Origin: Amycolatopsis viridis
GTDB lineage: Bacteria; Actinomycetota; Actinomycetes; Mycobacteriales; Pseudonocardiaceae
Direction of reading: 5' to 3'
DNA: 64,000 nucleotides
NCBI RefSeq assembly: GCF_011758765.1
Contig: NZ_JAANOU010000001.1
Location: 4,340,001 to 4,404,000, forward strand
A program made the position numbers and the translations under genes. The first letter of the stretch is position 1; every line of letters begins with the position of its first letter. Below the pieces are notes generated by a model, which did no database searches, was not told the DNA's origin, and was given only the letters and a program-made list of their open reading frames with translations. Shown here piece by piece: positions 62,772 through 64,000 of this stretch.

Positions 62772-63548
62772 TCAGGCGTCCCGCCGGTGGAAGACCACCA
62801 CGCCGATCCCGAGCGCGAGCACGGTCCACCCGGCCAGCACGAGACCGCCCGCGGTGGGTGACAGCGGCGCCGTCAGGGGGCTGTTCCGCACGAACAGTTG
62901 CGCCCCTGCCGCGTCGGGCAGGAACTTCGCCGGCGGGAAGACCTTGGCCAGCAGCAACGACACCGAGACCACCGTGGTGTTGGCGATGAGCACGACCAGC
63001 GGCACCACCCCGCCGCGCGTCACGGTGGCGACGGCGAGCGCGATCAGCGACATGCAGGTGCAGTAGAGGGAGACCCCGCCGATCCGCCAGCCGAGCGCGT
63101 CGAGCGCCTGCGCGGGCGACACGCCGTGGGGACCCAGCAACGGCTGTCCCACGACGACCCCCAGCACGACCGACGCGGCGGTCAGCGCGGCCGTCACCAG
63201 CGCCACGACCACCGCTTTCGCCGTGAACAGCCGGACGCGGCGTGGCTGGCTGGTCAGGCTCGGCGTGATCTGCCGCCCGCCACCGGCGTCGGCCGCGCCG
63301 GCGGTGTACTCGCTGCTGATGGCGACGACACCGAGCAGCACCCCGGCGGCGGCGCCGACGGCACCGGTCTCGATGCTCAGTTCGGTGAGGTTCCGGTCGC
63401 CGAGCGGATGGCCCTCGGCGAGCCGCGAGCGGATGGTGTTCGCGTTCAGACCGGTGATCGCCGGAGCGGCGACGAGGCAGATCCCGGCCGCGATCCGGGC
63501 CGGCCACAACGACACCAGCTTGCGGAACTCGGCGCCCAGGTACGTCAT
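62772..63548 (-). CDS. ABC-2 type transporter permease (first subunit)
   Basis: A 258-aa integral membrane protein with six predicted helices. GAEFRKLVSLWPAR at the N-terminus and SSEYTAGAADAGGG followed by TPSLTSQPRRVRLFTAK are typical of ABC-2 permeases that pair with one ATPase. ATG 63548 overlaps the ATPase stop (ATGA), so translation is coupled; the second permease follows with one base between them. Confidence 0.88.
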   Translation of the reverse strand: MTYLGAEFRKLVSLWPARIAAGICLVAAPAITGLNANTIRSRLAEGHPLGDRNLTELSIETGAVGAAAGVLLGVVAISSEYTAGAADAGGGRQITPSLTSQPRRVRLFTAKAVVVALVTAALTAASVVLGVVVGQPLLGPHGVSPAQALDALGWRIGGVSLYCTCMSLIALAVATVTRGGVVPLVVLIANTTVVSVSLLLAKVFPPAKFLPDAAGAQLFVRNSPLTAPLSPTAGGLVLAGWTVLALGIGVVVFHRRDA

Positions 63549-64000
63549 CGGCTCTCCCCGGTCAGCGCGAAGAAGGCGTCCTCCAGCGATGCGTGCCCGG
63601 CGGTGACCTCGGCCACGGATCCACTGTGGACGACCGTGCCGCGGTTGAGCACCACGAGGTGGTCGGCCGTGCTGGCCAGCTCGCTCATCAGGTGACTGGA
63701 CAGCAGCACCGTCCGGCCCTCTCCCGCGTAGGCCCGCAGGAACTCCCGCAGCCACCGGATACCGTGCGGATCGAGGCCGTTCACCGGCTCGTCCAGCACC
63801 AGCACGTCCGGTTCCCCGAGCAGCGCCGCGGCGAGCCCGAGCCGCTGGTTCATGCCGAGGGAGAACGCGCCGACCCGCTTGCGCCCCGCGTCACCGAGCC
63901 CGACGAGGTCGAGCACCGCGGCGATCCGCCGCCGCGGGATGCCGTTGCTGGCGGCTACCCATGCCAGGTGGCCGCGCGCGGTTCGCGAGCGGTGCGCCCC
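63545..64000 (-). CDS. ABC transporter ATP-binding protein, C-terminal part (runs off window)
   Basis: Partial gene of 151 codons reaching the window end. Signature SLGMNQRLGLAAAL, Walker B VLVLDEPVNGLDPHG and the H-loop LLSSHLMSEL are present, preceded by ARGHLAWVAASNGIPRRRI. Walker A lies outside. The C-terminus FFALTGESR is typical of ATPases that pair with ABC-2 permeases of the drug/lantibiotic type. It heads the operon with the two permeases. Confidence 0.93.
   Translation of the reverse strand, partial: GAHRSRTARGHLAWVAASNGIPRRRIAAVLDLVGLGDAGRKRVGAFSLGMNQRLGLAAALLGEPDVLVLDEPVNGLDPHGIRWLREFLRAYAGEGRTVLLSSHLMSELASTADHLVVLNRGTVVHSGSVAEVTAGHASLEDAFFALTGESR

Overview
The window is GC-rich, densely coded chromosomal DNA from an actinomycete, most likely a Pseudonocardiaceae member such as Amycolatopsis or a relative. 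The genus is an inference. Supporting signs are mycothiol-related genes (a mycothione reductase and an Rv2466c-type DsbA-like protein), two F420-type luciferase-like oxidoreductases, a BTAD/AfsR-type regulator, frequent GTG starts, a 180-kDa-class NAD-glutamate dehydrogenase, and gene order matching two blocks I recall from Mycobacterium tuberculosis. I see no rRNA, CRISPR array, insertion sequence, integrase or prophage. Two tRNA genes (Gly-TCC, Pro-TGG) lie near 1.4 kb.

Layout. 0-5.3 kb: start of a Ser/Thr kinase (cut by the window edge), a stand-alone LigD-type polymerase, the tRNAs, a P-loop kinase, a SnoaL-like/LLM/dienelactone-hydrolase-like group, and a membrane protein with a Gly/Asp-rich tail. 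5.3-27 kb: a block matching M. tuberculosis Rv2464c-Rv2478c: nei, rpiB, DsbA-like protein, pepN, DUF5130, ctaJ, HNH, (mscS), glbO, (LLM), conserved hypothetical, thioesterase, gdh, ettA, ssb. Insertions relative to that order include a metallo-beta-lactamase-fold gene, a strongly repetitive basic protein (11934-12239) and a 913-aa partly disordered protein coupled to ettA. 27-54.6 kb: accessory and regulatory genes: CtaG/CopD fusion, LacI/MFS pair, secreted I36-like inhibitor, GH2 enzyme, PP2C phosphatase, BTAD regulator, FAD monooxygenase, yaaA, RIO kinase, DEAD helicase, HxlR/DHFR-like pair, PIG-L deacetylase, a BioF-like protein, secreted trypsin-like protease, lipoprotein M15 peptidase, mtr, MFS/GntR pair. 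54.6-62.1 kb: the second mycobacterial-like block (map, GNAT, ispG, rip, dxr, DUF2631), interrupted by an Uma2/AraC/VOC-remnant group. 62.1-64 kb: an ABC-2 type exporter, its ATPase cut by the window edge.

Functional links. The ispG-rip-dxr run combines two MEP-pathway isoprenoid enzymes with a site-2 protease. gdh, the thioesterase and a conserved hypothetical form one operon. MFS/LacI, MFS/GntR and DHFR/HxlR are divergent regulator-target pairs with candidate operators between them.

Most notable observations: (1) the 101-aa protein made of twelve GTRVTx hexapeptides with an 18-residue super-period, whose protein sequence is held constant while its codons are scrambled across all six Arg and all four Gly codons; (2) a BioF-like enzyme whose PLP-lysine position is histidine; (3) a dienelactone-hydrolase-like protein with glycine at the nucleophile position; (4) three 11-bp-phased direct repeats of the kind bound by SARP/BTAD regulators, one gene away from a BTAD regulator; (5) paired DnaA-box-like sites upstream of an inhibitor gene and of ssb; (6) a VOC gene that has lost its middle but keeps both ends in one frame.
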